In this document: positions 1 through 9,338 of the stretch, in pieces | Layout: every line of letters begins with the position of its first letter | Position numbering within the stretch: position 1 is the first letter of the stretch | Origin: Sulfitobacter sp. S223 | Lineage (GTDB): Bacteria; Pseudomonadota; Alphaproteobacteria; Rhodobacterales; Rhodobacteraceae | DNA: 64,000 nucleotides | Assembly: GCF_025143825.1 (NCBI RefSeq) | Contig: NZ_CP083560.1 | Location: forward strand, 1,364,001-1,428,000 | Direction: 5' to 3' | Position numbers and translations under genes: made by a program | The notes under the pieces: model-generated | Databases searched by the model: none | What the model was told of the DNA's origin: nothing | The model's input: the letters and a program-made list of their open reading frames with translations, nothing else

Positions 1-1
1 G

Positions 2-898
2 TTCAACCGCCTTCCGGCTACCATTGCCATCGTCACCAACATTGACCCCGAGCATATGGATCACTGGGGCACGATCGAGAACCTGCGTCAGGGCTTTCTT
101 GAATTTACGTCCAATATTCCATTCTACGGTGTGGCTGTCTGCTGCATCGACAACGCCGAGGTTCAGGCGCTTGTTGGCAAGATCACGGATCGCCGTGTGA
201 TTTCCTACGGGTTCAATGCACAGGCTGATGTCCGCGCGGTTGGCCTGCACTACAAGGCAGGCGTGGCCCATTTTGATATTCACCTGCAAAACGAAGACAT
301 CATCATAAAGGATTGCGCGCTGCCGATGCCGGGCGATCACAACGTCTCTAATGCGCTGTCTGCTGTAGCCGTTGCGCGGCATTTGGGGATGAAGGGTGAA
401 GAAATCCGCGCGGCGCTGGCCAGCTTTGGTGGTGTGAACCGCCGGTTTACGCGCGTGGGCGAAGTCGACGGTGTCACGATCATTGACGATTACGGTCACC
501 ACCCTGTCGAGATTGCCGCCGTGCTGAAAGCGGCGCGTCAGGCGACCGAGGGGCGCGTGATTGCCGTCCATCAACCGCACCGCTATTCGCGCCTGAGCCA
601 TCACTTTGATGAATTCTGCGCCTGCTTTAATGACTGTGATGTCGTTGGGATCGCAGATGTTTATGCCGCTGGCGAAGACCCGATTGAGGGCGCGGACCGC
701 GATAGTCTGGTGGCAGGATTGATCCAGCACGGTCACCGTCACGCCCGCCGCGTGGACGGGCCGGAAGATCTGGCCAAACTGGTGGCCGAACAGGCACGAC
801 CCGGTGATATGGTGGTCTGCCTTGGGGCGGGCACAATCAGCAGTTGGGCCAATGGTCTTCCCGATGCCCTGCGCGCGCTCAAAGGGGCTGCAGCGTGA
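2..898 (+). CDS. murC: UDP-N-acetylmuramate--L-alanine ligase, 3' part
   Basis: MurC adds L-alanine to UDP-N-acetylmuramate, the first amino-acid step of peptidoglycan precursor synthesis in the cytosol. The gene is cut by the left edge; the frame is open from base 2. What remains is the second half of the central ATPase domain (the stretch [18 protein letters not shown], with the conserved Mur-ligase NIDPEHMD motif) and the complete C-terminal ligase domain, including [14 protein letters not shown] and the HQPHRYSR motif near residue 190. The N-terminal UDP-binding domain and P-loop lie outside the window. The stop codon overlaps the GTG start of the next gene (GTGA), so the two are probably translationally coupled. 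Identification is secure from these motifs and from murB, ddl and fts genes downstream. Confidence 0.97.
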   Translation, partial: FNRLPATIAIVTNIDPEHMDHWGTIENLRQGFLEFTSNIPFYGVAVCCIDNAEVQALVGKITDRRVISYGFNAQADVRAVGLHYKAGVAHFDIHLQNEDIIIKDCALPMPGDHNVSNALSAVAVARHLGMKGEEIRAALASFGGVNRRFTRVGEVDGVTIIDDYGHHPVEIAAVLKAARQATEGRVIAVHQPHRYSRLSHHFDEFCACFNDCDVVGIADVYAAGEDPIEGADRDSLVAGLIQHGHRHARRVDGPEDLAKLVAEQARPGDMVVCLGAGTISSWANGLPDALRALKGAAA

Positions 899-1146
899 CG
901 CTGATCTGGCTGTCCATAGGCTGGGTTTTCGCCTCCGCACTTGTCGCGACGCTGCCGATGCGTCACCAGTATTTTCCCGGTGTGGTCCTGTTACTGGCGG
1001 CCCCCGTGCTGATCGTACTCGCCGGGATCCAGTTTGGCTGGATCTTTGCGTTGTTGGGCCTTGCGGCGTTTGTATCCATGTTCCGTAATCCGCTCCGCTA
1101 TATCGTGGCGCGGCTGCGCGGAGAGCATCCGGAGATTCCAGAATGA
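895..1146 (+). CDS. DUF2484 family small membrane protein (first copy)
   Basis: An 83-residue protein of unknown function. Two or three hydrophobic segments fill most of the length (about residues 3-20, 27-45 and 47-62), followed by a basic tail ending [11 protein letters not shown], so it should sit in the inner membrane. The sequence matches the DUF2484 family, which I know from Rhodobacteraceae, including the features [11 protein letters not shown] and [10 protein letters not shown] chose the GTG at 895 because it overlaps the murC stop by four bases; an upstream ATG in the same frame would lie inside murC. Its stop overlaps the next ATG (ATGA). Lying between murC and murB suggests a role connected with envelope growth, but that is only inference from position. 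Confidence 0.85.
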   Translation: MTLIWLSIGWVFASALVATLPMRHQYFPGVVLLLAAPVLIVLAGIQFGWIFALLGLAAFVSMFRNPLRYIVARLRGEHPEIPE

Positions 1147-1406
1147 TCAGCCTCTCACTCACTCTCGCATGCCTTTGGGCCGTGGTTGCCAATATATTGG
1201 CCATGACACCGAGCAAGGATTATCATTGGCGCAACGCCTATATCCTGATTGCGGTCGGAATTCCGATTGTCGGCTATGTGGTGATGCAGCACGGGCCATG
1301 GATCGGGTTACTGGTGCTTGCCGGTGGGTGTTCCGTCTTGCGCTGGCCTGTGATTTATTTGGGCCGCTGGGTGGGTCGCCGCGTTCGCACCACCCCTGCG
1401 GAGTGA
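1143..1406 (+). CDS. DUF2484-like small membrane protein (second copy)
   Basis: An 87-residue hydrophobic protein that looks like a diverged paralogue of the gene just upstream. Both start with a hydrophobic helix, have a short polar turn (MTPSKDYHWRN here, [10 protein letters not shown] there), a second helix pair, then an aromatic/basic end (LRWPVIYLGRWVGRR here, [15 protein letters not shown] there). About three transmembrane segments are expected. The ATG at 1143 overlaps the preceding stop by four bases, so the two are probably made together. The function is unknown. Assignment to DUF2484 rests on the pattern of the family as I remember it and on the resemblance to its neighbour. Confidence 0.75.
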   Translation: MISLSLTLACLWAVVANILAMTPSKDYHWRNAYILIAVGIPIVGYVVMQHGPWIGLLVLAGGCSVLRWPVIYLGRWVGRRVRTTPAE

Positions 1407-1413
1407 CGCTATA

Positions 1414-1692
1414 ATGCTCATGGTTCTGGTGGCAGGTCTGGCGATCTGGATGTTCGGCTGCGCATACGCCGGATATAAAAAGCGCTTCGGGCTCTTTGTG
1501 ATTGTTACACTGATAGGTATGGGGCTGAACACGGCTTGGATGTGGTTTGGTCTCGAGGCGATGCCGCTATCCCCGGCTGCACTAACAGCTCATGCCGCAG
1601 CACTTTTGTACGCATTCGGGGCACTGGGCGTCGGCTGGCTGATAGGCCGCATCGTTCGCAGCTTTCGCAGCAGTAAGGTAGACAAAACATGA
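1414..1692 (+). CDS. small hypothetical membrane protein between murC and murB
   Basis: A 92-residue protein I do not recognise. It has three likely membrane helices (about residues 2-19, 26-46 and 57-78) joined by short loops, with a basic C-terminus ([15 protein letters not shown]) that should face the cytosol. A GGAG at 1400-1403 lies about ten bases ahead of the ATG. Its stop overlaps the murB ATG (ATGA), so it belongs to the same transcription and translation unit as the two DUF2484 genes and murB. It shows no clear likeness to the DUF2484 pair beyond size and hydrophobicity. The reading frame is supported by the four-base overlap and by compact spacing on both sides. Confidence 0.75.
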   Translation: MLMVLVAGLAIWMFGCAYAGYKKRFGLFVIVTLIGMGLNTAWMWFGLEAMPLSPAALTAHAAALLYAFGALGVGWLIGRIVRSFRSSKVDKT

Positions 1693-2606
1693 GCGGCATG
1701 CCGACCCCGCGGGGGAAATTGACCCCGAAACGCCCCCTGTCCGAGCTGACATGGCTGCGCGTTGGCGGACCTGCCGACTATCTGTTCCAGCCTGCTGATC
1801 TGGAGGATTTGCAAAGCTTCCTGCGGGAACTTCCAACTGATCGCGAAGTGTTTCCGATGGGCGTTGGTTCCAACCTCATCGTGCGCGACGGCGGATTAAG
1901 GGCCGCGGTAATCCGGCTTGGGCGTGGTTTTAACGGAATTGAAATTGACGGTGGTCAGGTCACCGCAGGTGCCGCCGCGCTGGATGCACATGTGGCGCGC
2001 AAGGCGGCGGATGCGGGGCTGGACCTGACATTCTTGCGAACCATTCCAGGTAGTATTGGCGGCGCGGTGCGTATGAATGCCGGCTGCTACGGTAGCTACA
2101 CTGCTGACTATTTTGTCGAAGCGCAGGCCGTGACGCGGGCAGGGGAGCTTGTGACGCTGACGGCTGATGATCTGAAATTCCAATACCGTCAGAGTGAACT
2201 ACCGCAAGGCGCGGTGCTTGTTAGCGCGACTTTCGCGCCGCCTGCTGGTGATCCGGAACAGCTTCATGCCCGTATGATTGACCAGCTTGCCAAACGGGAT
2301 GCATCCCAGCCTACGAAAGATCGCAGTGCTGGTTCCACCTTCCGCAATCCGGCTGGCTTCAGCTCTACCGGACTGGCGGATGACGTGCATGACCTGAAGG
2401 CGTGGAAGGTTATTCAGGATGCGGGGATGAAGGGTGCGATCCTTGGTGGTGCGCAAATGTCCCCCAAGCATGCGAATTTCCTGATCAACACAGGCGAAGC
2501 CACTGCCGCTGATCTCGAAGGTTTAGGCGAGGAAGTGCGAAAAAAGGTTTACGATTCCAGCGGTATCACGTTACAGTGGGAAATTATGCGAATAGGCGAA
2601 AAATAA
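1689..2606 (+). CDS. murB: UDP-N-acetylenolpyruvoylglucosamine reductase
   Basis: MurB is the cytosolic FAD enzyme that reduces UDP-GlcNAc-enolpyruvate to UDP-N-acetylmuramate with NADPH, the second committed step of peptidoglycan synthesis. The 305 residues are the usual length. FAD-binding motifs are present in order: [12 protein letters not shown] (about 18-29), [12 protein letters not shown] (about 57-68) and [18 protein letters not shown] (about 118-135). The active-site serine lies in the motif [13 protein letters not shown] near residue 215, and [12 protein letters not shown] (about 256) is the conserved C-terminal motif. The ATG overlaps the preceding stop by four bases. murB sits between murC and ddl, its common place in alphaproteobacterial division clusters. 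Confidence 0.97.
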   Translation: MSGMPTPRGKLTPKRPLSELTWLRVGGPADYLFQPADLEDLQSFLRELPTDREVFPMGVGSNLIVRDGGLRAAVIRLGRGFNGIEIDGGQVTAGAAALDAHVARKAADAGLDLTFLRTIPGSIGGAVRMNAGCYGSYTADYFVEAQAVTRAGELVTLTADDLKFQYRQSELPQGAVLVSATFAPPAGDPEQLHARMIDQLAKRDASQPTKDRSAGSTFRNPAGFSSTGLADDVHDLKAWKVIQDAGMKGAILGGAQMSPKHANFLINTGEATAADLEGLGEEVRKKVYDSSGITLQWEIMRIGEK

Positions 2607-2628
2607 GCGTCAGATCGCATGGGCTAAT

Positions 2629-2674
2629 GCCGTAAAAACGGCAACCAATAAGAAATAAGGGCCGAAAAAGGCCC
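2629..2674 (+). other. two short hairpins between murB and ddl
   Basis: Two A-rich-loop stem-loops lie in the 89-base gap: GCCGT-aaaa-ACGGC (2629-2642) and GGGCC-gaaaaa-GGCCC (2659-2674). Neither is followed by a T-run, so they are not typical terminators. The second ends 21 bases before the ddl ATG and could affect ddl translation or mRNA processing. The hairpins are seen directly; any role is inference. Confidence 0.4.
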
Positions 2675-2695
2675 GGGACATTGAGGCACAAGGGT

Positions 2696-3613
2696 ATGTC
2701 GAGCAGGACAAACCCCACAGTGGCGGTACTCATGGGTGGACCCTCGGCCGAGCGCGAGGTCTCGCTCAGCACGGGGCGCGCATGCGCAGCCGCACTGCGG
2801 GAATACGGATACAATGACGTGATCGAGGTCGATGCAGGCCCCGATCTTTGTGCCGTTTTGACAAGTATGAAACCGGACGTGGTGTTCAATTGCCTGCATG
2901 GTCGCTGGGGCGAGGACGGCTGCGTTCAGGGCATACTTGAGTGGCTGAAAATTCCTTATACGCATTCCGGTGTTCTGGCGTCTGCTGTCGCAATGGATAA
3001 GCAGCGTAGCAAAGACATTTTTCGGGCAGCTGACCTTCCCGTCGTGCCCAGCATGATCGTGCCAGCCCAGCGGGTGCGTGAATGTCATGTCATGACCGCC
3101 CCTTATGTGGTCAAGCCGAATAACGAAGGCTCTTCCGTCGGAGTTTATCTGGTTTCCGATGAAAACAGCGGCCCACCACAGTTGGGTCCGGAAATGCCCG
3201 AAATGGTCATGGTTGAGGCCTTCGCACCTGGCCGCGAGCTGACGACGACAGTACTGGGCGATCGCGCGCTGACAGTGACCGACATCATCACCACTGGCTG
3301 GTATGACTATGACGCCAAGTACAAAGAAGGCGGATCACACCACGTTGTGCCTGCTGACATCCCGAAAGAGATTTTCGACCTGTGTCTTGATTACGCCCTG
3401 CGCGCGCACAACGCATTAGGCTGCCGTGGTGTTAGCCGTACCGATTTTCGCTGGGATGAGGCGCGCGGCGTGGCCGGATTGATCTTGCTTGAGACGAACA
3501 CACAACCGGGCATGACCGGTACATCGCTGACGCCCGAACAGGCGCAAGCCACGGGAATGAGCTTTCCAGAGCTTTGTAACTGGATTGTGGAGGACGCATC
3601 ATGCGGTCGTTGA
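2696..3613 (+). CDS. ddl: D-alanine--D-alanine ligase
   Basis: This ATP-grasp enzyme joins two D-alanines in the cytosol to make the dipeptide end of the peptidoglycan stem. It has 305 residues from the ATG at 2696, which follows a GAGG by nine bases; a TTG five codons upstream in frame is less likely. Conserved elements are present: MGGPSAEREVSLSTG at the N-terminus, GRWGEDGCVQG, the ATP-grasp loop PYVVKPNNEGSSVGV, GRELTTTVLGDRAL, and the metal/substrate region LLETNTQPGMTGTSLTP. The stop lies inside ftsQ (13-base overlap), coupling cell-wall precursor supply to division genes. The identification is secure. Confidence 0.97.
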   Translation: MSSRTNPTVAVLMGGPSAEREVSLSTGRACAAALREYGYNDVIEVDAGPDLCAVLTSMKPDVVFNCLHGRWGEDGCVQGILEWLKIPYTHSGVLASAVAMDKQRSKDIFRAADLPVVPSMIVPAQRVRECHVMTAPYVVKPNNEGSSVGVYLVSDENSGPPQLGPEMPEMVMVEAFAPGRELTTTVLGDRALTVTDIITTGWYDYDAKYKEGGSHHVVPADIPKEIFDLCLDYALRAHNALGCRGVSRTDFRWDEARGVAGLILLETNTQPGMTGTSLTPEQAQATGMSFPELCNWIVEDASCGR

Positions 3614-4491
3614 TCCGCAAGAAACCGATTGCTGGCAGACCCGATCCTGCGCCGTCGCGTTGGTCGTGGCGGATGCAGCGGCTGATGCTGACGCCGGGTA
3701 TCCGGCTTGCGCTGCGCGCTGGGGTGCCGTTTTGCATCACGCTGGCGTTAGGGACATGGTATCTGTCAGACGAAGCGCGCCGTGGCGCGATCGAAACGGC
3801 CGTGGCCGAGGCCCGTGCCAGTATCGAAACCCGTCCTGAATTTATGGTTAATCTTATGGCTGTCGATGGGGCGAAGGATGAGCTGGCCAGCTACATCCGT
3901 GAAACCCTGCCGCTGGATTTTCCGGTCTCAAGTTTTGATCTCGACCTTGACGCCATGCGCGCCAAAGTTACTGAAATCTCGGCTGTCAAAACAGCATCCG
4001 TGCGGATCCGTCCGGGTGGTGTTCTGCAAATCGATATTGAGCCGCGCAAGGCTGTTGCTTTATGGCGCAACGAAGATGGCCTCGCGCTGGTGGATGAGAA
4101 TGGCATCTACGTTGCTGCCGCAACCAGCCGCTATGCGCGTCCTGATCTGCCGTTGATCGCGGGTGAGGGGGCAGACAAATATGTGGCCGAGGCACTGGAA
4201 CTGATACAGGCCGCGGCCCCGTTGGGGGAACGGCTGCGCGGATTGGTGCGTATGGGAGAGCGGCGCTGGGACGTTGTTCTGGACCGTGACCAACGCATTT
4301 TGCTGCCATCCGAAGAACCCCAGCGCGCGCTGGAGCGTGTGCTGGCTTTGGAGAGCGCCCAAGATATTCTGACCCGCGATGTAGCGCGGGTAGACATGCG
4401 GCTGGCACGCCGACCAACAGTGCAAATGACAAATGAGGCCGCCGAAGAGAGGTCGGCCCAACAGGCAGCGTTTAGGGCAAACAAACAATGA
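3601..4491 (+). CDS. ftsQ: cell division protein FtsQ
   Basis: FtsQ is a bitopic inner-membrane protein that links FtsK to FtsL/FtsB in the divisome. The 296 residues show the expected plan: a basic cytoplasmic tail (about 1-37, MRSLIRKKPIAGRPDP), one membrane helix (about 38-58, with the core AGVPFCITLALGTWYLS), then a periplasmic part. The POTRA-like region contains FPVSSFDLDLDAMRAK and AVKTASVRIRPGGVLQIDIEPRKAVALW (quoted in parts: SVRIRPGG, IDIEPRKAVALW), typical of FtsQ. The C-terminus is polar and rich in Gln/Ala. Its start overlaps ddl by 13 bases and its stop overlaps ftsA by four (ATGA), so the three are one unit. Confidence 0.95.
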   Translation: MRSLIRKKPIAGRPDPAPSRWSWRMQRLMLTPGIRLALRAGVPFCITLALGTWYLSDEARRGAIETAVAEARASIETRPEFMVNLMAVDGAKDELASYIRETLPLDFPVSSFDLDLDAMRAKVTEISAVKTASVRIRPGGVLQIDIEPRKAVALWRNEDGLALVDENGIYVAAATSRYARPDLPLIAGEGADKYVAEALELIQAAAPLGERLRGLVRMGERRWDVVLDRDQRILLPSEEPQRALERVLALESAQDILTRDVARVDMRLARRPTVQMTNEAAEERSAQQAAFRANKQ

Positions 4492-5822
4492 ATGATCTAT
4501 ATAACAGCCAGCGCACCATGCGGCAGATGCGCAAGATCGCGATGCAGCGCGGTGTGGTTGCTATTCTGGACGTAGGCAGCTCCAAGATCGCGGCACTTGT
4601 GCTGCGCTTTGACGGTTCAGCCCGCCTGGATGACGAGGGTGAGATTGGATCGCTGGCAGGGCAGTCCGGCTTTCGCGTGATCGGCGCGGCGACAACGCGT
4701 TCGCGCGGTGTGCGCTTTGGTGAAATCGCAGCGATGGGCGAAACCGAACGCGCCATTCGCACAGCGCTGCAAGCGGCGCAAAAGATGGCAGGCATTCGTG
4801 TCGATCACGTAATCGCTTGTTTCGCTGGGGGCGAGCCGCGCAGCTATGGTCTGGATGCGATGGTCACGCTTGAAGATCAGGTGGTCACCGAAGACGACGT
4901 GGCCCGTGTACTCAGCAGCTGCGATGTGCCGGAATACGGTGAAGGCCGTGAAGTGTTGCATGCTCAACCGGTGAACTTTGCCCTTGATCACCGCAGCGGG
5001 TTGATTGATCCGCGTGGCCAGCTCGGCAACGAGCTAAGTGTTGATATGCACATGCTGACTGTGGATGCCGCAGCCATTCAACATCTGGCCTATTGCATCA
5101 AACGGTGCGATCTGGAACTCGCAGGGATTGCGTCCTCCGCCTATGTCTCTGGTATTGCCGCATTGGTGGAAGACGAACAGGAGCTGGGTGCTGCCTGTAT
5201 TGATCTGGGCGGCGGAGCGACTGGTGTGTCGATTTTCATCAAGAAACACATGATCTACTCTGACAGCATTCGCATGGGCGGGGATCACGTCACCTCTGAT
5301 ATTTCGATGGGACTGCAGGTTCCAACAGCCAACGCCGAGCGGATCAAGACGTTCTATGGCGGCGTGCAGGCCACCGGCATGGATGACCGCGAAATGATCG
5401 AAATCGGCGGAGAGACCGGCGATTACGAACATGACCGCCGTACAGCCAGCCGTGCCGAGTTGATTGGCATCATGCGCCCGCGCGTTGAGGAAATTCTGGA
5501 AGAGGTCCGCGCGCGTCTGGACGCCGCCGGTTTTGACCATCTTCCCAGCCAACAGATTGTATTGACGGGTGGCGGCAGCCAAATTCCGGGCCTGGATGGA
5601 TTGGCGAGCAAGATTTTGGGACAGCAGGTGCGCCTTGGCCGTCCTTTGCGTGTTCATGGCCTACCGCAAGCCGCTACTGGCCCGGGGTTCTCTTCGGCTG
5701 TCGGTTTGGCGCTGTTTGCCGCGCATCCGCAGGACGAATGGTGGGACTTTGACATCCCCGCTGACCGCTATCCTGCACGATCGCTCAAGCGCGCGGTCAA
5801 GTGGTTCAAAGACAACTGGTAA
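4488..5822 (+). CDS. ftsA: cell division protein FtsA
   Basis: FtsA is an actin-fold ATPase that tethers FtsZ to the membrane and recruits later divisome proteins. The protein has 444 residues, close to the family norm. It shows the phosphate-1 motif AILDVGSSKIAALVL near residue 21, GEPRSYGLDAMVTLEDQVVT in subdomain 1C, the phosphate-2 motif CIDLGGGATGVSIF near residue 238, and the adenosine-site motif IVLTGGGSQIPGLDG near residue 355. The C-terminal stretch RSLKRAVKWFKDNW is the expected amphipathic membrane-targeting helix. The ATG overlaps the ftsQ stop by four bases, and a clear terminator follows. Confidence 0.97.
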   Translation: MNDLYNSQRTMRQMRKIAMQRGVVAILDVGSSKIAALVLRFDGSARLDDEGEIGSLAGQSGFRVIGAATTRSRGVRFGEIAAMGETERAIRTALQAAQKMAGIRVDHVIACFAGGEPRSYGLDAMVTLEDQVVTEDDVARVLSSCDVPEYGEGREVLHAQPVNFALDHRSGLIDPRGQLGNELSVDMHMLTVDAAAIQHLAYCIKRCDLELAGIASSAYVSGIAALVEDEQELGAACIDLGGGATGVSIFIKKHMIYSDSIRMGGDHVTSDISMGLQVPTANAERIKTFYGGVQATGMDDREMIEIGGETGDYEHDRRTASRAELIGIMRPRVEEILEEVRARLDAAGFDHLPSQQIVLTGGGSQIPGLDGLASKILGQQVRLGRPLRVHGLPQAATGPGFSSAVGLALFAAHPQDEWWDFDIPADRYPARSLKRAVKWFKDNW

Positions 5823-5864
5823 GGCATCTCGCTGCATCCAGAAATTTGACAATTTTAAAATTGA

Positions 5865-5900
5865 CCCTCCGATCGGTTGTCCTTTCGGAGGGCCATTTTT
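5865..5900 (+). terminator. intrinsic terminator after ftsA
   Basis: An eight-base-pair stem, CCCTCCGA (5865-5872) with TCGGAGGG (5885-5892), is followed by CCATTTTTTTC. This is a classic Rho-independent terminator and marks the end of the murC-to-ftsA transcript, so ftsZ probably has its own promoter. Confidence 0.9.
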
Positions 5901-6357
5901 TTCTGATGTACGATTTCGGATGCCGATCCTGCTTTGGTCTATTTAAACCTATCCTGCATGGTGCTGTAGATGCTTTTTGCTTGCAAAAACGCTTGCAGAA
6001 AGGGTGACAAGACCGAATCCTTCGTGTATCCTTCCCGTTAAGCGCATCAGGACCCACCAGAGGTCCAGCATCAATAAGCGCACCGGCGGGTCGAGCAGGA
6101 CCCAGATTAGATAGATATGTTGTCGTCGCGCACCCTTTGGTTGCGGGTGATTTTTTGGCGGATGGTTGTGTTTTACGCAGTCTCCGCAATATCTGTGCCG
6201 ATGGGCGAAATCTCGCGGATTGGGGTGAGATTTTGTCTATATTTGGTGTAAAACTGATGTTTTCTACGTGACGCGAGCGGAACGCGCGTTTAGTATTAAG
6301 CAAATTTGGGAAAAAAACGCTCGCGCGGTGCGGGCAAGCAGAACAGGCGGAACCAAG
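5901..6357 (+). promoter_or_regulatory. long leader/promoter region of ftsZ
   Basis: About 457 bases between the ftsA terminator and the ftsZ ATG hold no gene that I can support; a -strand frame across it lacks recognisable protein features. It contains a palindrome TTTTTGC-TT-GCAAAAA at 5974-5989 that overlaps a direct repeat GCTTGCA (5979-5985 and 5991-5997), and a weak hairpin CACCC/GGGTG at 6132-6150 followed by six T residues (6152-6157), which could act as a premature terminator. The ftsZ promoter must lie here or within ftsA, but I could not pick a convincing -35/-10 pair. A Shine-Dalgarno-like AGGCGGA precedes the ATG. Confidence 0.5.
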
Positions 6358-8037
6358 ATGACTTTGAACCTTTCGATGCCGGGACAGGACGACCTCAAGC
6401 CACGCATCACCGTTTTTGGTGTAGGCGGGGCAGGCGGCAACGCCGTGAATAACATGATCGAGAAAGAGCTCGATGGTGTTGATTTCGTTGTTGCCAACAC
6501 GGATGCGCAGGCGCTCCAACAGGCCAAGTCAACGAGCCGGGTTCAGTTGGGCATCAAGGTTACCGAAGGTTTGGGCGCGGGCGCCCGCGCAACTGTTGGT
6601 GCTGCCGCTGCCGAAGAGAGCATTGAGCAGATTGTGGATCACCTTGCCGGTGCGCACATGTGCTTTATCACCGCTGGTATGGGCGGTGGTACAGGGACAG
6701 GCGCCGCGCCGATCATCGCGCAGGCCGCGCGTGAACTGGGCGTTCTGACCGTTGGTGTTGTGACCAAGCCTTTCCAGTTTGAAGGCGCAAAGCGGATGCG
6801 TCAGGCCGAAGACGGTGTGGAAGCACTGCAAAAAGTCGTCGACACGCTGATCATCATTCCCAACCAGAACCTTTTCCGTCTGGCGAATGAAAAAACCACC
6901 TTCACCGAAGCTTTCTCGATGGCTGACGATGTTCTGTATCAGGGTGTCAAAGGCGTCACCGATCTGATGGTTCGCCCCGGCCTTATCAACCTCGACTTTG
7001 CGGACGTGCGCGCCGTGATGGACGAGATGGGCAAGGCCATGATGGGTACGGGTGAGGCCGAAGGCGAAGATCGCGCCATTCAAGCTGCTGAAAAAGCCAT
7101 TGCTAACCCGCTATTGGACGAAATCTCGCTGCGCGGTGCCAAGGGTGTTCTGATCAACATTACAGGCGGCCACGACCTGACCTTGTTCGAACTGGACGAA
7201 GCAGCGAACCGCATTCGTGAAGAAGTTGACCCAGAGGCGAACATCATTGTCGGTTCCACATTGGATGAGACAATGGGTGGCATGATGCGCGTGAGCGTTG
7301 TTGCGACAGGTATCGATGCGCTGGATGTGAACACGGATATGCCCGTGCCGCGCCGCTCGATGTCCAAGCCGCTCAAGCAAGAAGCGATTGAAGAAGCTGT
7401 AGAAGAGCCGACACCTGCACCAGTTGCAGCAAGCGTCGCTGTTGTTGCAGAAGAGCATGACGAAGAGCCTCGGGCGCCAAGCTTCTTTGACGAAGCGCCA
7501 CGTGAAGCTGCCCGTACCGAGAGCCGCGATCTGTTTGAAGGTCGCCGCAACGAGTATGCTGAAGAGCGCGCCGATGACATGCCGCCTCCGGCCTATACGC
7601 CTGAGCCTGCCGCGTATGAGCAGCAGCACGATCATCTGGAAGCAGAGCCAGAAGCGTTTATCGCGCCGCGTGCTCCGACACCGGGTACGCCGTCACCAGA
7701 AGCGATGGCGCGCCTGCGCGCAGCCGCACAACGTGCGACACCAGCGGCACAGCAACCACGTGCTGCCGCCGCACCAGAACCGCAAGCCGCGCCAGCACCG
7801 ACAGCAGCGGCAGGTGAGCGTCCTCGTTTCGGGATCAACTCGCTCATCAACCGTATGACCGGCGCGCAAGAGGGCGAGGGCCAGCCGCGCGCTGCAGCTC
7901 CCGCACAGCAGCCGCCACGCCAGCAGCCACCGGTCCAGCGTCAGCAGGCTGCTGCTGCTCCGCAGCCCCGTCAGGAAGCTGCACCAGACCAAGAACGCAT
8001 CGAAATTCCAGCGTTTTTGCGTCGTCAGGCAAACTAA
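6358..8037 (+). CDS. ftsZ: cell division protein FtsZ
   Basis: FtsZ is the tubulin-like GTPase that forms the division ring. From the ATG at 6358 the protein has 559 residues; an in-frame upstream ATG at 6268 would add 30 residues not typical of FtsZ. The GTPase core spans about residues 12-320, with the nucleotide motif [13 protein letters not shown], the tubulin signature [10 protein letters not shown] near residue 108 and the T7 synergy loop [16 protein letters not shown] long linker (about 335-545) rich in Ala, Pro, Glu and Gln follows, and the protein ends with the conserved tail [14 protein letters not shown], which binds FtsA and other partners. The long linker is usual in alphaproteobacteria. 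A terminator follows. Confidence 0.98.
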   Translation: MTLNLSMPGQDDLKPRITVFGVGGAGGNAVNNMIEKELDGVDFVVANTDAQALQQAKSTSRVQLGIKVTEGLGAGARATVGAAAAEESIEQIVDHLAGAHMCFITAGMGGGTGTGAAPIIAQAARELGVLTVGVVTKPFQFEGAKRMRQAEDGVEALQKVVDTLIIIPNQNLFRLANEKTTFTEAFSMADDVLYQGVKGVTDLMVRPGLINLDFADVRAVMDEMGKAMMGTGEAEGEDRAIQAAEKAIANPLLDEISLRGAKGVLINITGGHDLTLFELDEAANRIREEVDPEANIIVGSTLDETMGGMMRVSVVATGIDALDVNTDMPVPRRSMSKPLKQEAIEEAVEEPTPAPVAASVAVVAEEHDEEPRAPSFFDEAPREAARTESRDLFEGRRNEYAEERADDMPPPAYTPEPAAYEQQHDHLEAEPEAFIAPRAPTPGTPSPEAMARLRAAAQRATPAAQQPRAAAAPEPQAAPAPTAAAGERPRFGINSLINRMTGAQEGEGQPRAAAPAQQPPRQQPPVQRQQAAAAPQPRQEAAPDQERIEIPAFLRRQAN

Positions 8038-8060
8038 ATTACATCATTTCGTGATGTGGA

Positions 8061-8086
8061 AGGCCGCCTTGGGGCGGCCTTTTTCT
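8061..8086 (+). terminator. intrinsic terminator after ftsZ
   Basis: The stem AGGCCGCC (8061-8068) pairs with GGCGGCCT (8073-8080) across a four-base loop and is followed by TTTTTCT. It ends the ftsZ transcript, so lpxC should have its own promoter in the next 150 bases. Confidence 0.92.
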
Positions 8087-8244
8087 ATTTTGATATAAGA
8101 GGTTATGTTGCAGGTGGCGGGTTTGTGCCGGATTGTAACAGTGATGTTTCAGACCGTTGCAATCCTTGATTTGAACGATTGCAACCGGAAGCCTAGTTAA
8201 GGGTTAATCAAGTACATACTTGAATCAAACCCGAGGACGGCAGC

Positions 8245-9168
8245 GTGCAAAACACCGTAAAAACAGCGATCAGCTTTACAGGTAAAGGCCTGCATTCAGG
8301 CAAACCTGCGACAGCGACAATTGTTCCGGCTGCTCCGAACTATGGTATCTGGTTCAAGCGGACAGACGTCGATCTTGGTGACCGGATGGTTCCGGCGCGC
8401 TGGGATGCGGTGAACCGTTCACCCCTTTGCACCAAGCTGGAAAACAAAAGCGGCCTTCAGGTTTCCACTGTTGAGCACCTTATGGCTGCGCTTGCCGGTT
8501 GTGGCATCCATAACGCATTGATTGAGCTTGATGGCCCGGAAGTGCCGATCCTTGACGGATCTGCTGCCCCTTTCGTGCGTGGCATCATGGCGCACGGCGT
8601 GCTGATGCAATCTGCCCCGGTCATGGCTTTCGAAGTGTTGAAAGAAGTCACCGTGCGTGACGGCGACGCGGTTGCGACCATCGCGCCCTCCGACACGCTT
8701 CGCATTGATTTCGAGATCGATTTTGCTGATGCGGCGATTGGTCACCAGCAAAAATCATTGGTGATGAACAATGGTTCATTCGCACGTGAGCTGTGTGACA
8801 GTCGTACCTTCTGCCGTCAGGCGGATGTAGACGCCATGCAGGCCAACGGCCTTGCGCTTGGTGGTATGCCGGGTGAAAATGCGGTTGTTTTTGATGGTGA
8901 CGCGGTTCTGAGCCCAGGTGGCCTACGCCACGCGGATGAACCCGTGCGTCACAAGATGCTGGATGCTTTGGGTGATCTTGCGCTGGCGGGTGCCCCTCTG
9001 CTGGGCCACTATACGGGCGTCCGTGCAGGCCACTCCTTGACCAACACACTGCTGCGCGCCTTGTTCGACACACCTGGCGCAGTGCGTCTGGTGCAGTGTA
9101 ACGGCGCAATGGCTGCGCGCTTGCCCGGTCACGGCCTTGTCTGGAATGAAATTCCGGCTGTTGCCTGA
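8245..9168 (+). CDS. lpxC: UDP-3-O-acyl-N-acetylglucosamine deacetylase
   Basis: LpxC is the zinc enzyme that commits UDP-3-O-acyl-GlcNAc to lipid A synthesis in the cytosol. The protein has 307 residues and starts at GTG 8245, preceded by GAGGA (8233-8237). Family hallmarks are SFTGKGLHSGKPATATI at the N-terminus, the first zinc histidine in QVSTVEHLMAALAGCGIHNA, ELDGPEVPILDGSAAPFV, the motif ARTF-equivalent DSRTFCRQADVDAM, and the second zinc cluster HKMLDALGDLALAGAPLLGHYTG (quoted in parts: HKMLDALGDL, LLGHYTG). An lpxC gene after ftsZ is normal for the murein/division cluster. A TTAAGGGTTAA at 8197-8207 lies in the promoter region. Confidence 0.97.
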   Translation: MQNTVKTAISFTGKGLHSGKPATATIVPAAPNYGIWFKRTDVDLGDRMVPARWDAVNRSPLCTKLENKSGLQVSTVEHLMAALAGCGIHNALIELDGPEVPILDGSAAPFVRGIMAHGVLMQSAPVMAFEVLKEVTVRDGDAVATIAPSDTLRIDFEIDFADAAIGHQQKSLVMNNGSFARELCDSRTFCRQADVDAMQANGLALGGMPGENAVVFDGDAVLSPGGLRHADEPVRHKMLDALGDLALAGAPLLGHYTGVRAGHSLTNTLLRALFDTPGAVRLVQCNGAMAARLPGHGLVWNEIPAVA

Positions 9169-9338
9169 CCGGTAATTATCCTACAAGATTTCCAAAGGCT
9201 TGAGGCGATGGTTTCGGGCTTTTGTACAAAGTAGGAAATGGGCGTTTTGCACCGCTAATTATTGTGCTAACACCAAAGTCAAACAGGGGTTAAGCCTCTG
9301 AAATGGACTGTAGCGGTAAAGAATAAGGATAGCCAAGG

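Noticed and set aside
895..1406. The two DUF2484-like frames as one gene broken by a frameshift
   Set aside because: Each has its own start, complete set of helices and basic tail, and they overlap by a normal ATGA junction, so two genes are the simpler reading.
8197..8207. TTAAGGGTTAA upstream of lpxC as a CtrA box
   Set aside because: CtrA sites have TTAA separated by seven bases from TTAA(C); here the spacing is three.
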